NCBI GenBank assembly: GCA_002087915.1
Contig: LWDP01000013.1
Coordinates: forward strand, 1 to 36,939
Origin: Enterospora canceri
Lineage: Eukaryota; Microsporidia; Enterocytozoonidae
Direction: 5' to 3'
Length of the DNA: 36,939 nucleotides
Position 1 is the first letter of the stretch; the number at the start of each line of letters is the position of its first letter. The notes beneath the pieces are model-generated. The model was not told the origin of the DNA. It ran no database searches and was given only the letters and a program-made list of their open reading frames with translations. Shown here piece by piece: positions 8,046 to 16,728 of this stretch. The position numbers were made by a program, and so were the translations under genes.

Positions 8046-8696
8046 ATGGACAAATACGACGATGAAGAGCAATTCAACCACAATAACATGCGTGATAGTC
8101 CAATAATGATTGGTAAAGAGTACAAGGCAATCTCACTTAGGCGCAACCAGCTCAAAGAGATACCTAAAGATGTCTGTGACACCGTAGAGTATCTGGATGT
8201 CTCAGATAACCTGATAGGAAATGTGGATGTATCCAGGTTTAGTGGAATTGACGTACTGGATTTGGGATACAACCTATTGAAACACTTTGATAGCATCACA
8301 AACCCAACAATAACCGAGTTGTATTTGATGGCAAATGATATTTCGGTAATACCACCAAGCATAAAGGACTTACATAAATTGAAGAAGTTTGACATAGCAA
8401 ACAACAGGCTCAAGGAGATCGAGAACCTGAAGGATCTTCCTGAATCAATTGAAGAACTGTTTATTGGTGCAAACGGTCTGAAATGGTTTGAAGTGGATTT
8501 GAGGAGCAAAACCAAATTGAAGTTGGTGGATTTGCAGTATAACAAGCTGACGGAGTTTGACTGTGATTTACTACCAGATTCGGTCGAGACTCTCTTGTTG
8601 AACAATAATACTGGCCTGAAAGTTGTGAAGAATATCAGAAAGTTCAAAATGTTGGATTTGAGTGATACTCAGGTGGAAACCCGCTATGAAAAATGA
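8046..8696 (+). CDS. Leucine-rich repeat protein, SDS22-like
   Basis: After about 25 acidic, Asn-rich residues the 216-residue protein consists of consecutive leucine-rich repeats of 20-24 residues, for example ISLRRNQLKEIP, YLDVSDNLIG, VLDLGYNLLKHF, ELYLMANDISVIP, KFDIANNRLKEIENL, ELFIGANGLKWF, LVDLQYNKLTEF and LLLNNNTGLKVV. The KEIENLKDLPE segment recalls SDS22, the PP1 regulatory subunit, but most repeats are of the RAS-suppressor/'LxxIP' type, so the family is uncertain. It has no signal peptide or membrane helix and is probably a cytosolic or nuclear scaffold. CACCC lies about 15 bp before the ATG. It stops 33 bp before the NIC96-like gene on the same strand. Confidence 0.8.
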   Translation: MDKYDDEEQFNHNNMRDSPIMIGKEYKAISLRRNQLKEIPKDVCDTVEYLDVSDNLIGNVDVSRFSGIDVLDLGYNLLKHFDSITNPTITELYLMANDISVIPPSIKDLHKLKKFDIANNRLKEIENLKDLPESIEELFIGANGLKWFEVDLRSKTKLKLVDLQYNKLTEFDCDLLPDSVETLLLNNNTGLKVVKNIRKFKMLDLSDTQVETRYEK

Positions 8697-8729
8697 TGAA
8701 ATTCGTAAAGAAACTTTTTAACCCATTCA

Positions 8730-10454
8730 ATGACGACTACTTCAAAAATAGCACCATACGTTCAAAAGCCAAACAGAATCAACAACATCACGCATGCGAT
8801 TGTGTTGTTGAAGATGAAGCAGAAGAAGAATGAGAAATATGCAACTAAGTACATTCCAAGCACCAAAGTGCTCTACAAAGAGAGCAGTGACAAATTTGAC
8901 TATTCTGAGGTGATTCAGGGGTTTCTTGAGCATAAATTAGTGGATAAGCATAAAAAGAGCATTGAAAGAGTCTTAAAGGATTCTGATAAATTTGTAGCAG
9001 AAAAACTAACAGCAAGGAAAGAAGAAGTTGAAATGGACTCAATCAATGTCATCATGAAGGCAAACACAGAAGAACGTCTTTTTCAAACTCCATCACCTGT
9101 TACTTTTGGAGATGAATTCATGCATGACATGTTTGTTTATGTGAATCAGAATATGGAACCCCAGCAGTTTCTAGCACGAGCCTATGAGAAGTTTGTAATG
9201 AGATTCATGAAGCAGAATGGTGGACCAGAAAGCAAAAATGCACTGGAACTTGTCAGAGACTTTGTCCGTCTCAAATACAGCAAGAATGAGTTCAATATGG
9301 CTGTTTTTGAAGACAGGTATCTTTTTGCTGAATTATACTGTCTTCTCAGATTAGGACGAATAGAAGATGCTAAGGAATTGCTTTCTCAATTCAGTCACTT
9401 CTTCAATGGCATCCATTCCAATTTTGGAGACAATTTCACTAACTACCTTGATCATTCCAAATTCGACATGGTTGTCTGTACAATGGCTGAAGACAAATTC
9501 AAGATGTATCTTTGTAGTCTGACACGTAAGAATGTGATTTCTGATGGTGTTGTTGTTTCAACAGTTGAAGACTACCTGTATACGCTGTTACAGTGTAATA
9601 GAAAACTGGAATCTGATGATTTTGAGAACAAGAAGATTCAGCTGCTAGTGAATTTGTTCAACAAAGACACAAAGGCAGCTGCAAAGATTCTACTCAAATC
9701 TGATTTCGAACTTGTTGCCAAATTCCACATTTTGCACCAGCTGTGCCTGGCTGACAGTGTCTACGGCCACGCCGAAGAGTCCACCTCGATGCTCTCGTTA
9801 CGAAGCTACTCATCCAAAACAGAGAGCTCCAAACAGACACGCGTCTTTATGAACTTCTTTTTTGCTGTGACTCAGAAAATGAGCAAAATGGAAAACAAGC
9901 TCAACTTGATGGATTTGATCCAGAACAACGAGGAATACGTCAAATTAATTCCTGAATATTTGATCAAATACGAGTTGTATGATCTGATCAGAAACCCATG
10001 TCTGAGCAGTAGCATCTTCAGTCGCACCGTGGAGCATCTTAAGGCAACAAACAGTCGCAAACTGCTTGAATTTGCGAGTCTCCTTGACATTTCCACGAGC
10101 CAGCACATTGTTGAAGACGTTCTTGAGCAGGCCATTCTGACTGATGAGAAACTTGAAATTGATTTGAATAAGATCGATTCAACCAGTACCATTCTGGCTG
10201 CACTGATCCCATTCTACGAATTCAACTTCAACCCAAATCCAGTCAATTTGAACAATCTGGTTCTCTTCACCACTGATGACAACCTGATCAGATTCAAATT
10301 CATCATCGAACACATCTTCAACAAGGCAGTTGCACAAATCAGAGAGTCTCAGGACAAGATCAAGGCGAAACGACTCTTCAAATTGTGTGGGCAACTTGAA
10401 TTGAGCAACGAATGCAGTGAAACAGTCACCAGGGAGCTGGTTGAATTAATTTAG
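8730..10454 (+). CDS. Nuclear pore scaffold protein, NIC96/Nup93-like
   Basis: The 574-residue protein is predicted to be helical. The segment after about residue 145 (FLARAYEKFVM, then ALELVRDFVRLKYSKNEF, then DRYLFAELYCLLRLGRIEDA) follows the NIC96/Nup93 pattern in which a helical repeat is followed by 'LVRSFVR...' and then an 'A.IYY.LR.GD...A' helix pair. NIC96 is a core scaffold of the nuclear pore that anchors the central channel nucleoporins. Yeast Nic96 is about 840 residues, so this is a shortened form. TTTAACCC lies about 6 bp before the ATG. The 3' end is 22 bp from the convergent PRI2 stop. The family call is by eye on one region; another helical-repeat nucleoporin is the alternative. 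Confidence 0.55.
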   Translation: MTTTSKIAPYVQKPNRINNITHAIVLLKMKQKKNEKYATKYIPSTKVLYKESSDKFDYSEVIQGFLEHKLVDKHKKSIERVLKDSDKFVAEKLTARKEEVEMDSINVIMKANTEERLFQTPSPVTFGDEFMHDMFVYVNQNMEPQQFLARAYEKFVMRFMKQNGGPESKNALELVRDFVRLKYSKNEFNMAVFEDRYLFAELYCLLRLGRIEDAKELLSQFSHFFNGIHSNFGDNFTNYLDHSKFDMVVCTMAEDKFKMYLCSLTRKNVISDGVVVSTVEDYLYTLLQCNRKLESDDFENKKIQLLVNLFNKDTKAAAKILLKSDFELVAKFHILHQLCLADSVYGHAEESTSMLSLRSYSSKTESSKQTRVFMNFFFAVTQKMSKMENKLNLMDLIQNNEEYVKLIPEYLIKYELYDLIRNPCLSSSIFSRTVEHLKATNSRKLLEFASLLDISTSQHIVEDVLEQAILTDEKLEIDLNKIDSTSTILAALIPFYEFNFNPNPVNLNNLVLFTTDDNLIRFKFIIEHIFNKAVAQIRESQDKIKAKRLFKLCGQLELSNECSETVTRELVELI

Positions 10455-10476
10455 TCAGGTCATCAAAATCAGCATC

Positions 10477-11670
10477 TCATTCAGGACTCTTTTTGTTTCT
10501 TTCTACGACCTTGTAGAACTCACTTGGTGACCTGATTGTCAAATCAACAGCACCGATGTTCTCATCGTCTATCAGCAGTGCCGCGTACTTTCTACAGCTT
10601 TTCAGGGCATCGCTGTCTTCGATATCGACAAACTGCCCCGCAAATGCCTTATTGTTCACGAATGGGCATCCTACGTTTGATTCATCACCAGAAAGCCCAA
10701 GCATCTTATGGCAGCTGAAACAGGTGTAGTTGGCTCTCTTCCCTTCCAGGCCATAGTTGTGACGGGTGTTGTAGACGAGCTCCTTCTCCTTCATTCTGGG
10801 CAAGTGGCCTCTGAGATAGACGATCGCATCTGCTACGGGGACTCCAAGATCCTTCAGAAACAGCGTCAGGAGATTTCTGTCGTTGAATTTCAGGTGGCCC
10901 TCTTTTTGGAGTCTCTGATAAAGCAGGAGAATACAAGGAGGCATGTGGGCCTGATTGATCGATTCTACGGCAAGGCTGGTCGTAGGAGCACTGGTGCCTG
11001 TGACATCCTGCATGAAGATGTCGCTATGGAGTCTCTCAAGGCGCTCGTCTCCATTCAGCTCGTGGAAGAGTCTTTCTGTCTCTCTGCGCATGAAGTTGGC
11101 AAATTCAGTAGCAATGAGCTCTTTGACAGCCTGAGTTCTGGCTGGAACAAAGCCACCTTCCATTTTGTAGAGACGGCGGCCAATTATTCTGGAACACTTG
11201 CTGAAATGGATCCATTCATAGTCAATTGGATCTAGAGACGTGTCTGGATCGTAGAATCCACCCTTAAGGACTCGATCAGTTACATCCTTCTTGAGTCTTT
11301 TGTCTGCAACTGTACCAGTATCATTCACGTAGTGAACCAGAAAGCGGTACCTGTAGAAGCTTTCAAATTCTTCAGGTGCCATTTTGTCTATACGATGCAT
11401 GAATAGCTTCGTTTCAGTCGAAATAAGCCAATCCATGGACCAGGAGGCCTGGACTGCGACTAGACGCAGTGAGAAATGTGTCATGAGATCGTGTCGCAGA
11501 TTTGTGATTCTACTGGTGTCCTTGATATTGTTCTCAATTTTGCGCAACAATCTGAGTCTTTCAATGGCGTAGTTCTTGAATACTTCGTAGGAGAGAATCG
11601 GTGTATCTTCGAGACACAGCCTATCGTAGAATGTAACCTCGAAGTATCTGGATGTTCTAATGGATTTCAT
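10477..11670 (-). CDS. PRI2: DNA primase large subunit (4Fe-4S)
   Basis: This is the regulatory subunit of the pol alpha-primase complex, which starts RNA primers. The C-terminal iron-sulfur domain is clear: MPPC (Cys246), then YLRGHLP, then YNTRHNYGLEGKRANYTCFSC (Cys320), GCPF (Cys335) and Cys359 before RKYAALL. All four cluster cysteines and the 'RHNYG..GKR..Y' primer-contact segment are present. The N-terminal half is helical and matches the primase-large domain loosely. Length 397 is shorter than yeast Pri2 (528). The start at 11670 is preceded on this strand by five tandem copies of an ATTTTAACC-like unit. It is convergent with the NIC96-like gene and functionally linked to POL3, DBF4 and RNase H2A in this window. 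Confidence 0.92.
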   Translation of the reverse strand: MKSIRTSRYFEVTFYDRLCLEDTPILSYEVFKNYAIERLRLLRKIENNIKDTSRITNLRHDLMTHFSLRLVAVQASWSMDWLISTETKLFMHRIDKMAPEEFESFYRYRFLVHYVNDTGTVADKRLKKDVTDRVLKGGFYDPDTSLDPIDYEWIHFSKCSRIIGRRLYKMEGGFVPARTQAVKELIATEFANFMRRETERLFHELNGDERLERLHSDIFMQDVTGTSAPTTSLAVESINQAHMPPCILLLYQRLQKEGHLKFNDRNLLTLFLKDLGVPVADAIVYLRGHLPRMKEKELVYNTRHNYGLEGKRANYTCFSCHKMLGLSGDESNVGCPFVNNKAFAGQFVDIEDSDALKSCRKYAALLIDDENIGAVDLTIRSPSEFYKVVERNKKSPE

Positions 11671-11717
11671 GGTCTAAAAATGGTCAAAAAGGTTAAAATG
11701 GTTAAAATGGTCAAAAA
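11671..11717. repeat. Five tandem 9-11-bp units in the PRI2 / hypothetical divergent promoter
   Basis: Read on the minus strand, five consecutive units of 9-11 bp of the form (A/T)TTTT(A/G)ACC lie immediately before the PRI2 start codon: two are exact ATTTTAACC and two are TTTTTGACC. The unit resembles the TTTAACCC start signal found before many genes here, so it may be a multiplied promoter or transcription start element. It may equally be a simple replication-slippage tract. Confidence 0.7.
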
Positions 11718-11729
11718 TTCAGCCTGGAA

Positions 11730-12734
11730 ATGGATGAAAATGAGTTGAAGAAAAATGAGAGCATAAACATGAAGGATTTCAATGTCATGGAGATAGAGAC
11801 AGCAGAAGAGAATGGAACGAGGTTTCGTAGAAGCAGCACAGCATTGGAAAAGGAGTGGAGAAGGTGGGCTGCAACAGAAAAGGCACAAATTAGTCACGTC
11901 GATATGATGAAACAGGCTAATATGGAAAATGAGTTATTTTTGAAAGTATGTGGCTTGATTAACATGAATGTGTTGAAGGAAACAAAATATTGTGATATGA
12001 AATTACCTGGAAACACATTCAATTCCAAGAAGTTCATTCAACAGGAAGTATTGAAGATTCAACAAAACAGTATTGAAAAGATGAGGCAGATGATTGAAAA
12101 AGAGGCAGAAGTAGAATGCAACATAAAGCGCCTTGCTGATGGTGGAATGATAAGAGTGCGAGATAATGAGCTACGGATATTTCTGGATGACAAGATCTTT
12201 GTGACGTACGAGACACTGTTGAAGAAAGAAGAAGAAATGCCACTTCTTGACTTAAAAACACTGGAAATAAAAATAACACACTGCGGGATTGAACTCAGTG
12301 CACAACTCGATCTGGTAAAAAGACAGGGCAATTTGTTGGATAAACTGAAAGTATTGAATAGGTACGAAACAATCAAGAAGCATTCCAATTGCAACAATCA
12401 GGTGATCACTATCACAAATAATGCAAATCGAGTCAGAAGAGTAGAAGACAAGTATGGTGAGTTTGTTTTACAGAAGTTGTATGAGTATGATTACGATAAC
12501 GTATATGAACTGAATAGTAGAAATAGTCATTGGATCAATCTCTGTTGTAGTACATATTCAGTAGAACAGTTTCTACAACATGAAATTGATTGGAACAACA
12601 TTCTTTACAAAGATCAAGAGCCATTTGATGATGGATTTCCACCTGAATATTTTATTGAGTGTGAGAGTGGGATACTTCAGGTATCAAGGGAATACAGCAG
12701 ATTTAGTATACGATTTAATGGTAAAGATATTTAA
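11730..12734 (+). CDS. Hypothetical coiled-coil-rich protein
   Basis: The protein has 334 residues. The first 60 are charged (MDENELKKNE; RRSSTALEKEWRRWAATEK). A helical, Glu/Lys/Gln-rich middle (about residues 95-130, IEKMRQMIEKEAEVE) looks like a short coiled coil. The C-terminal half is mixed and ends with several aromatic segments (DYDNVYELNSRNSHWINLCC; FPPEYFIECESG). It has no signal peptide, membrane helix, zinc ligands or catalytic motif. I do not recognise the family. It is divergent from PRI2 across the tandem-repeat promoter and 44 bp from the SNARE gene on the same strand. The start has no CCC close by. It is likely a real gene because the frame is long and fits the surrounding gene density. 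Confidence 0.7.
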   Translation: MDENELKKNESINMKDFNVMEIETAEENGTRFRRSSTALEKEWRRWAATEKAQISHVDMMKQANMENELFLKVCGLINMNVLKETKYCDMKLPGNTFNSKKFIQQEVLKIQQNSIEKMRQMIEKEAEVECNIKRLADGGMIRVRDNELRIFLDDKIFVTYETLLKKEEEMPLLDLKTLEIKITHCGIELSAQLDLVKRQGNLLDKLKVLNRYETIKKHSNCNNQVITITNNANRVRRVEDKYGEFVLQKLYEYDYDNVYELNSRNSHWINLCCSTYSVEQFLQHEIDWNNILYKDQEPFDDGFPPEYFIECESGILQVSREYSRFSIRFNGKDI

Positions 12735-12778
12735 TCAATTCTGAAACAGACTATAAATATCACTACAACAACAAACAG

Positions 12779-13588
12779 ATGATCAAGTGTAGAACACTAG
12801 AGCTAGTGAGACAGAGAAACACAGGGGATACGCGAGTCAATGAAAAATGTGCTGGATTAGATTGTGGATTTATTAAGCGAAACTTGGAGAAGTTGGAGAA
12901 TTCTGTTAATGAATATGACAGATTACTTAAGAAGGAGAATCTCCCATGTTTCAGTGAGAATAGTGCACGAATTGCCAGGATTGAAGCAACTAAATCCAAT
13001 ATTGATCAAATTCATCAGAGTATCAGAAATGAAATATCAGAGTTTGCTACAGAAATCAGTTACAGAAGTATCAGAGTGATATTCATTGAATATTTCACAC
13101 AGCAGCTTGAACGAGCAATGATTCGATATCGAAACATCATCAGGGACAACATTCATAGAACAAGTTCCTTTGAGATTCTCAACAGTGTCAATAGCCCAAC
13201 AGCCACATTTGATAACAACATGTTTGAACTACAACTCAAAACCAATTCAAATGAACTGATCAACCAGAGTCTTCTAAACATCTCCAACACATTGGCAGAG
13301 ATGAAGATCAACCTGAAGGAGCAGTCTCTTTCAATTGATTCACTTGATCGCTACTTTGAGAACACAAATCGATATTTGGATTTGGCGAATGAAGAAATCA
13401 GAAAAATACCAAAGCGATTTGTTAGATTAAAAGACAAGGCAATCAAATTGCTGATTATTGTGATATGCTGCATGCTAGGAGCATTGTTGATGAAGGAGTG
13501 GGAGAAGAATAGCACCTTTAGAAATAGTGAAACTATTAATGAGCCTGATGAAGTCACAGAATCAAGAGAAGCCTCTATTTCTTCTTGA
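12779..13588 (+). CDS. Q-SNARE (syntaxin-like) membrane fusion protein
   Basis: The 269-residue protein has a helical N-terminal region, a C-terminal SNARE motif (about residues 165-218) and a single membrane helix (about 222-237, KLLIIVICCMLGALL). The SNARE motif includes LNISNTLAEMKINLKEQSLS, with Gln182 in the position of the ionic zero layer and hydrophobic heptads on both sides, which classifies it as a Q-SNARE. The segment 'LKEQSLSIDSLDRY' resembles the Qa/syntaxin pattern 'EQGE.ID.IE'. About 30 residues follow the membrane helix, an unusually long lumenal tail; ER SNAREs such as Sec20 also have one, so Sec20 or Ufe1 are candidates. TATAAAT lies about 25 bp upstream, and no CCC is near the ATG. 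The 3' end overlaps the convergent SDR gene by 14 bp. Confidence 0.75.
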   Translation: MIKCRTLELVRQRNTGDTRVNEKCAGLDCGFIKRNLEKLENSVNEYDRLLKKENLPCFSENSARIARIEATKSNIDQIHQSIRNEISEFATEISYRSIRVIFIEYFTQQLERAMIRYRNIIRDNIHRTSSFEILNSVNSPTATFDNNMFELQLKTNSNELINQSLLNISNTLAEMKINLKEQSLSIDSLDRYFENTNRYLDLANEEIRKIPKRFVRLKDKAIKLLIIVICCMLGALLMKEWEKNSTFRNSETINEPDEVTESREASISS

Positions 13589-14282
13589 ATAATCTGTATA
13601 ATTTGGTGCCAAAATAGTTATAGATCACCGTGGGCACAATGGTCTCAATCAGTTCGAGAATCCAAATATAGAATGGCAGTCGAATGATTCTGGTATCACG
13701 AGATATCCCAGTCACCACAGCCTGTGCTACGGCCTTCTTCTTCAAAACCATGAAATCAATGATTTGATCAAACATGCCTGTATCCACCTTTGCTGGATAA
13801 ACCACGAGGGTGTCTACGCCTTCAAGTCGAAGTGTCTTGGCAAATGAGTTGATGAATGCCTTTGATGCGCAGTACATCGCATTTTCTGGCACCTGAATCA
13901 GCCCAAGCATCGAATTGATGAAGACGACCTTTCTGAATTTGGTGAATCTAGTCAGGAAGACGTGGACAGTGACATTGAGACTGAGACAGGTGGCTATTTG
14001 GTCGTACTGCAATTTGGAGAAGTTGGATAGTCCTGGATTGTATCCAACATTGTTAATGAGGATGTCGTAAGAAGGAGAGAGCACTCCAGGCAGAATTGGA
14101 AAATTGTCCTGAATTTTGCACAGATCCATTTTGATTTCAGTCAAGTTGCTGTGGTTGATTCCAGAAGGAGTGCGACTGATGCTGGTAACGTGTGCATCTC
14201 TGGCCAGAAGGAACATCACGATTTCACGTCCAATTCCCTTAGATCCACCTGAAATGAGAATTCTTTTATTCGATAGTTTCAT
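13575..14282 (-). CDS. Short-chain dehydrogenase/reductase
   Basis: This is an NAD(P)-dependent oxidoreductase of 235 residues. The Rossmann motif SGGSKGIGRE lies near the N-terminus, followed by NNVG (the usual NNAG), a catalytic serine in INSMLG and the YCASK catalytic Tyr-x-x-x-Lys. A basic C-terminus (YRLFKKK) follows a hydrophobic segment (FYIWILELIETIVPTVIY), suggesting membrane association. That arrangement recalls 3-ketodihydrosphingosine reductase or 17-beta-hydroxysteroid dehydrogenase types, so a role in lipid synthesis is plausible but unproven. The start at 14282 is chosen because CACCCT lies just before it; a longer frame to 14324 lacks this signal. It overlaps the SNARE gene by 14 bp at the 3' ends. 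Confidence 0.85.
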   Translation of the reverse strand: MKLSNKRILISGGSKGIGREIVMFLLARDAHVTSISRTPSGINHSNLTEIKMDLCKIQDNFPILPGVLSPSYDILINNVGYNPGLSNFSKLQYDQIATCLSLNVTVHVFLTRFTKFRKVVFINSMLGLIQVPENAMYCASKAFINSFAKTLRLEGVDTLVVYPAKVDTGMFDQIIDFMVLKKKAVAQAVVTGISRDTRIIRLPFYIWILELIETIVPTVIYNYFGTKLYRLFKKK

Positions 14283-14331
14283 AGGGTGAAAAGAGATGTT
14301 CTGAATATTACTCGGTAGTGTCATCTTTTTA

Positions 14332-14404
14332 TCTCGAGTAGCTCAGTTGGTTAGAGCGCCGTGCTAATAACGCGGAGGTCCAGGGTTCGACCCCCTGTTT
14401 GAGA
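14332..14404 (+). tRNA. tRNA-Ile (AAT)
   Basis: The 73-base sequence folds as a full cloverleaf. The acceptor stem TCTCGAG pairs with TTTGAGA (two G-T pairs). The D arm is GCTC-AGTTGGTTA-GAGC. The anticodon stem CCGTG/CGCGG (with one G-T pair) holds loop CTAATAA, anticodon AAT (read as inosine). The T arm is CAGGG-TTCGACC-CCCTG. There is no intron. T5 runs follow at once (14406-14410 and 14412-14416), serving as the Pol III terminator. Confidence 0.95.
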
Positions 14405-14405
14405 A

Positions 14406-14416
14406 TTTTTATTTTT
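14406..14416 (+). terminator. Pol III terminator of tRNA-Ile
   Basis: Two runs of five T separated by one A begin two bases after the tRNA-Ile 3' end. Confidence 0.8.
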
Positions 14417-14463
14417 CAGTTGATTCGAAATTTTGTAGGATTCTGTCACCCCACTCACTCAGA

Positions 14464-15501
14464 ATGGACATAAAGAAGCTGATACAGTCAAACTTCATCA
14501 AGAGAAGTGTATTTGGTGCAGTTATGATTGTAGTATTCCACCAGATATGTAGGAAAGATGTACGATACTTGGCTGGACTCATTTTTGCAATATGCTTGGG
14601 ATGTGTAATTGAAATACTCCATCTCACTAAGCACTACATACATGGATTCACACACGCATTTCTCACGTACTACATGGCCATTCTACTCTTCATGAATAGT
14701 AGTGTAACGAGTTTGAGCTACTTCTTTCCAAATAGCAGAAACTTCATTCTCCAATGGAAGCCAGATGTCATAGGCTTCTATTTCTACCTGGGTGGATTCA
14801 TAAAATACATCATGGATTTCACGAAAAAGAAGCTGAAGAAGCAGATGGTGGAACTGTCATTAATTCATCTTTCTAGTACCATAATGGGTGCAACATTCAA
14901 GGCAGCATGCAGGAATCTGGCACGGGGGAAGTTCTACGTGATATATCCAGCAAGTCTGATCATCTGTAATGACATATTCGCATATCTGGTTGGGAAGCTC
15001 TTTGGAAGGACGCCTCTCTTTCATTTCAGTCCTAAGAAAACAGTTGAGGGATTTCTGGGTGCATTTGTATTCACGTGCATAACATCATACATTTTTGTTC
15101 GACTGAAATTGGACTACAACATTCTTCCTGACAAATTGGACAGTGTGATGAAGACACGAGTGAATCTTCCGTACAAATGGCTCAATAAGCCAGCACTTGT
15201 CTACTACAATGTTGCATTTGTGCTTGCTGCATCATTTCTGGCACCATTTGGTGGATTTCTTGCATCTGTCATAAAAAGGTTCTTCAAGAAGAAGGATTTC
15301 AGTACGTTGTTTCCTGGACATGGTGGCGTATTAGATCGAATGGACTGCCAGTTACTTATGATCTGGTTCACATACTATTTTCTGGCTGGAATTGTGGAAA
15401 TCAAGACACAGACAGTGGGAACACTCGCCTCTTTCATTCTGACTAATTTTTCAGAAGATGAAATTCAGGCACTGATTCAAATGCTACGGAAGGGCGATTG
15501 A
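14464..15501 (+). CDS. CDS1: Phosphatidate cytidylyltransferase (CDP-diacylglycerol synthase)
   Basis: This enzyme makes CDP-diacylglycerol from phosphatidate and CTP, the branch point to phosphatidylinositol, phosphatidylserine and related phospholipids, in the ER membrane. The 345-residue protein has several hydrophobic helices and the family signature: FSPKKTVEGFLGAF (about residues 187-200) followed by a C-terminal block with FPGHGGVLDRMD (about 281-292). ICNDIFAYLVGKLFGRTPL lies just before the signature, as in eukaryotic enzymes. It is somewhat shorter than yeast Cds1 (457), mainly at the N-terminus. ACCCC occurs about 18 bp before the ATG, further than usual. The gene begins 59 bp after tRNA-Ile. 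Confidence 0.95.
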   Translation: MDIKKLIQSNFIKRSVFGAVMIVVFHQICRKDVRYLAGLIFAICLGCVIEILHLTKHYIHGFTHAFLTYYMAILLFMNSSVTSLSYFFPNSRNFILQWKPDVIGFYFYLGGFIKYIMDFTKKKLKKQMVELSLIHLSSTIMGATFKAACRNLARGKFYVIYPASLIICNDIFAYLVGKLFGRTPLFHFSPKKTVEGFLGAFVFTCITSYIFVRLKLDYNILPDKLDSVMKTRVNLPYKWLNKPALVYYNVAFVLAASFLAPFGGFLASVIKRFFKKKDFSTLFPGHGGVLDRMDCQLLMIWFTYYFLAGIVEIKTQTVGTLASFILTNFSEDEIQALIQMLRKGD

Positions 15502-15550
15502 GTCATTTTAATCGCCTGGGACAAATTTGCACTTTTGTAACCCCAATTGC

Positions 15551-16573
15551 ATGAATAAATTATTAGCACATGTCGAGGCAAATAGAAGTAATCACGGCTA
15601 CGTAAAGCACTCATTTGAGCAGTATAAGCGGTATAACAACAAGATGGTGCAGAAGTGTATGAAAGATGGCTCAGATACAACACTCTACAAGTTAGAGAAG
15701 AACCTGTGCAAATTTCATTTATTTGGAACAACTAGACATTTAACCAAATGCATAAACATCCTAAAGAAAGCAGAACAAACTGATGATGTCACAGCATACA
15801 GAATGTACATTCAGACATTCATCAGAAACAAAAGAAACGAATTCAATCAGGATGAGTTTATTGAAACATGGAAGATGATCAACAATGGTTTTTACTACAC
15901 TTTCAACAGTGACATGGTTGCACTGAATGAAAATCGCGTCAATTTGGACAAATTAAAAACGCGTTTGTTATGGAATGACATTGAGCTGCTCTTTGACAGT
16001 CAAACACATCTGAATTTGCTCAAACAGTTCAACAAGCGAGTTCTCAAAGACGACTACAGATTCAATGCACAGATTGCCTTCAAATGCTTCAAATTTGACG
16101 AGTTCAGAGAGAAATTGGATACGTTTCCTACAGCTCAATATGGCACAATTCTCACATTCGTTAGGTCATTCAGCATTTTCACTAACGAATTTGTCGCATT
16201 TCTGGATGACAATTTTGTCTCTTCTGAATTTGTTGTCGAATACGACAGAAGCCTAACGAATCTCTTGAATCAGATGACAGAAGCTCTGATGAAACCAAAT
16301 TCCAAAATGTGCCTAGAGTTGAATGAAACCAAATTCAGCAGCCACTTCATCGAACTAATCACTGATCAATCTCAGCACATTATCAGAAGCAAATCTGATA
16401 TGATCAAATTAATATTGGCTGAATTTGACAGAATCACAGAAGTGACAGTTCCAAAAAGAAACATGCCCCTTCTTCCGATATTCTACGACTTGGCCTGCGA
16501 ATACATTGAGTTTCCACCTGTGGATGAGCTCGCTGAACAAGTTGATGCTCTGAAACTGACCAGACAACAATAA
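15551..16573 (+). CDS. SRP68-like signal recognition particle subunit (tentative)
   Basis: The 340-residue protein is probably all-helical. Its N-terminus resembles the RNA-binding domain of SRP68: NHGYVKHSFEQYKRYNNKMV fits the SRP68 pattern 'QHGLRHGDFQRYR.YC.RR..R', followed by a second region (YRMYIQTFIRNKRNEFNQ, then NENRVNLDKLKTRLLWNDIE) in the same order as 'AYTAYL.G...FE...W' and the later 'P.IRYC.YN' stretch. SRP68 binds SRP RNA with SRP72 and is part of ER targeting. It would be a shortened version (usual length about 600). The start at 15551 is chosen because CCCC lies 7 bp upstream. An unrelated helical protein is possible. Confidence 0.5.
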   Translation: MNKLLAHVEANRSNHGYVKHSFEQYKRYNNKMVQKCMKDGSDTTLYKLEKNLCKFHLFGTTRHLTKCINILKKAEQTDDVTAYRMYIQTFIRNKRNEFNQDEFIETWKMINNGFYYTFNSDMVALNENRVNLDKLKTRLLWNDIELLFDSQTHLNLLKQFNKRVLKDDYRFNAQIAFKCFKFDEFREKLDTFPTAQYGTILTFVRSFSIFTNEFVAFLDDNFVSSEFVVEYDRSLTNLLNQMTEALMKPNSKMCLELNETKFSSHFIELITDQSQHIIRSKSDMIKLILAEFDRITEVTVPKRNMPLLPIFYDLACEYIEFPPVDELAEQVDALKLTRQQ

Positions 16574-16728
16574 CATTGGTTTCATTTAATTCAGGCTGAT
16601 GTTTATTCATGGATGGACTATTGATTTTAGGCAACTTTCTGGTTGATTTGGAGCAGAACATTGGAAACAAAACAAGGCTGGTTTCAGCCCGTAGCATTTT
16701 TAAAGATATTTGCAAAACAAATGCCCCA

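Noticed and set aside
8033..8647. 204-codon minus-strand frame opposite the LRR gene
   Set aside because: A Ser/Leu/Phe-rich antisense shadow of leucine-rich repeats; the plus-strand gene has the repeat pattern and start signal.
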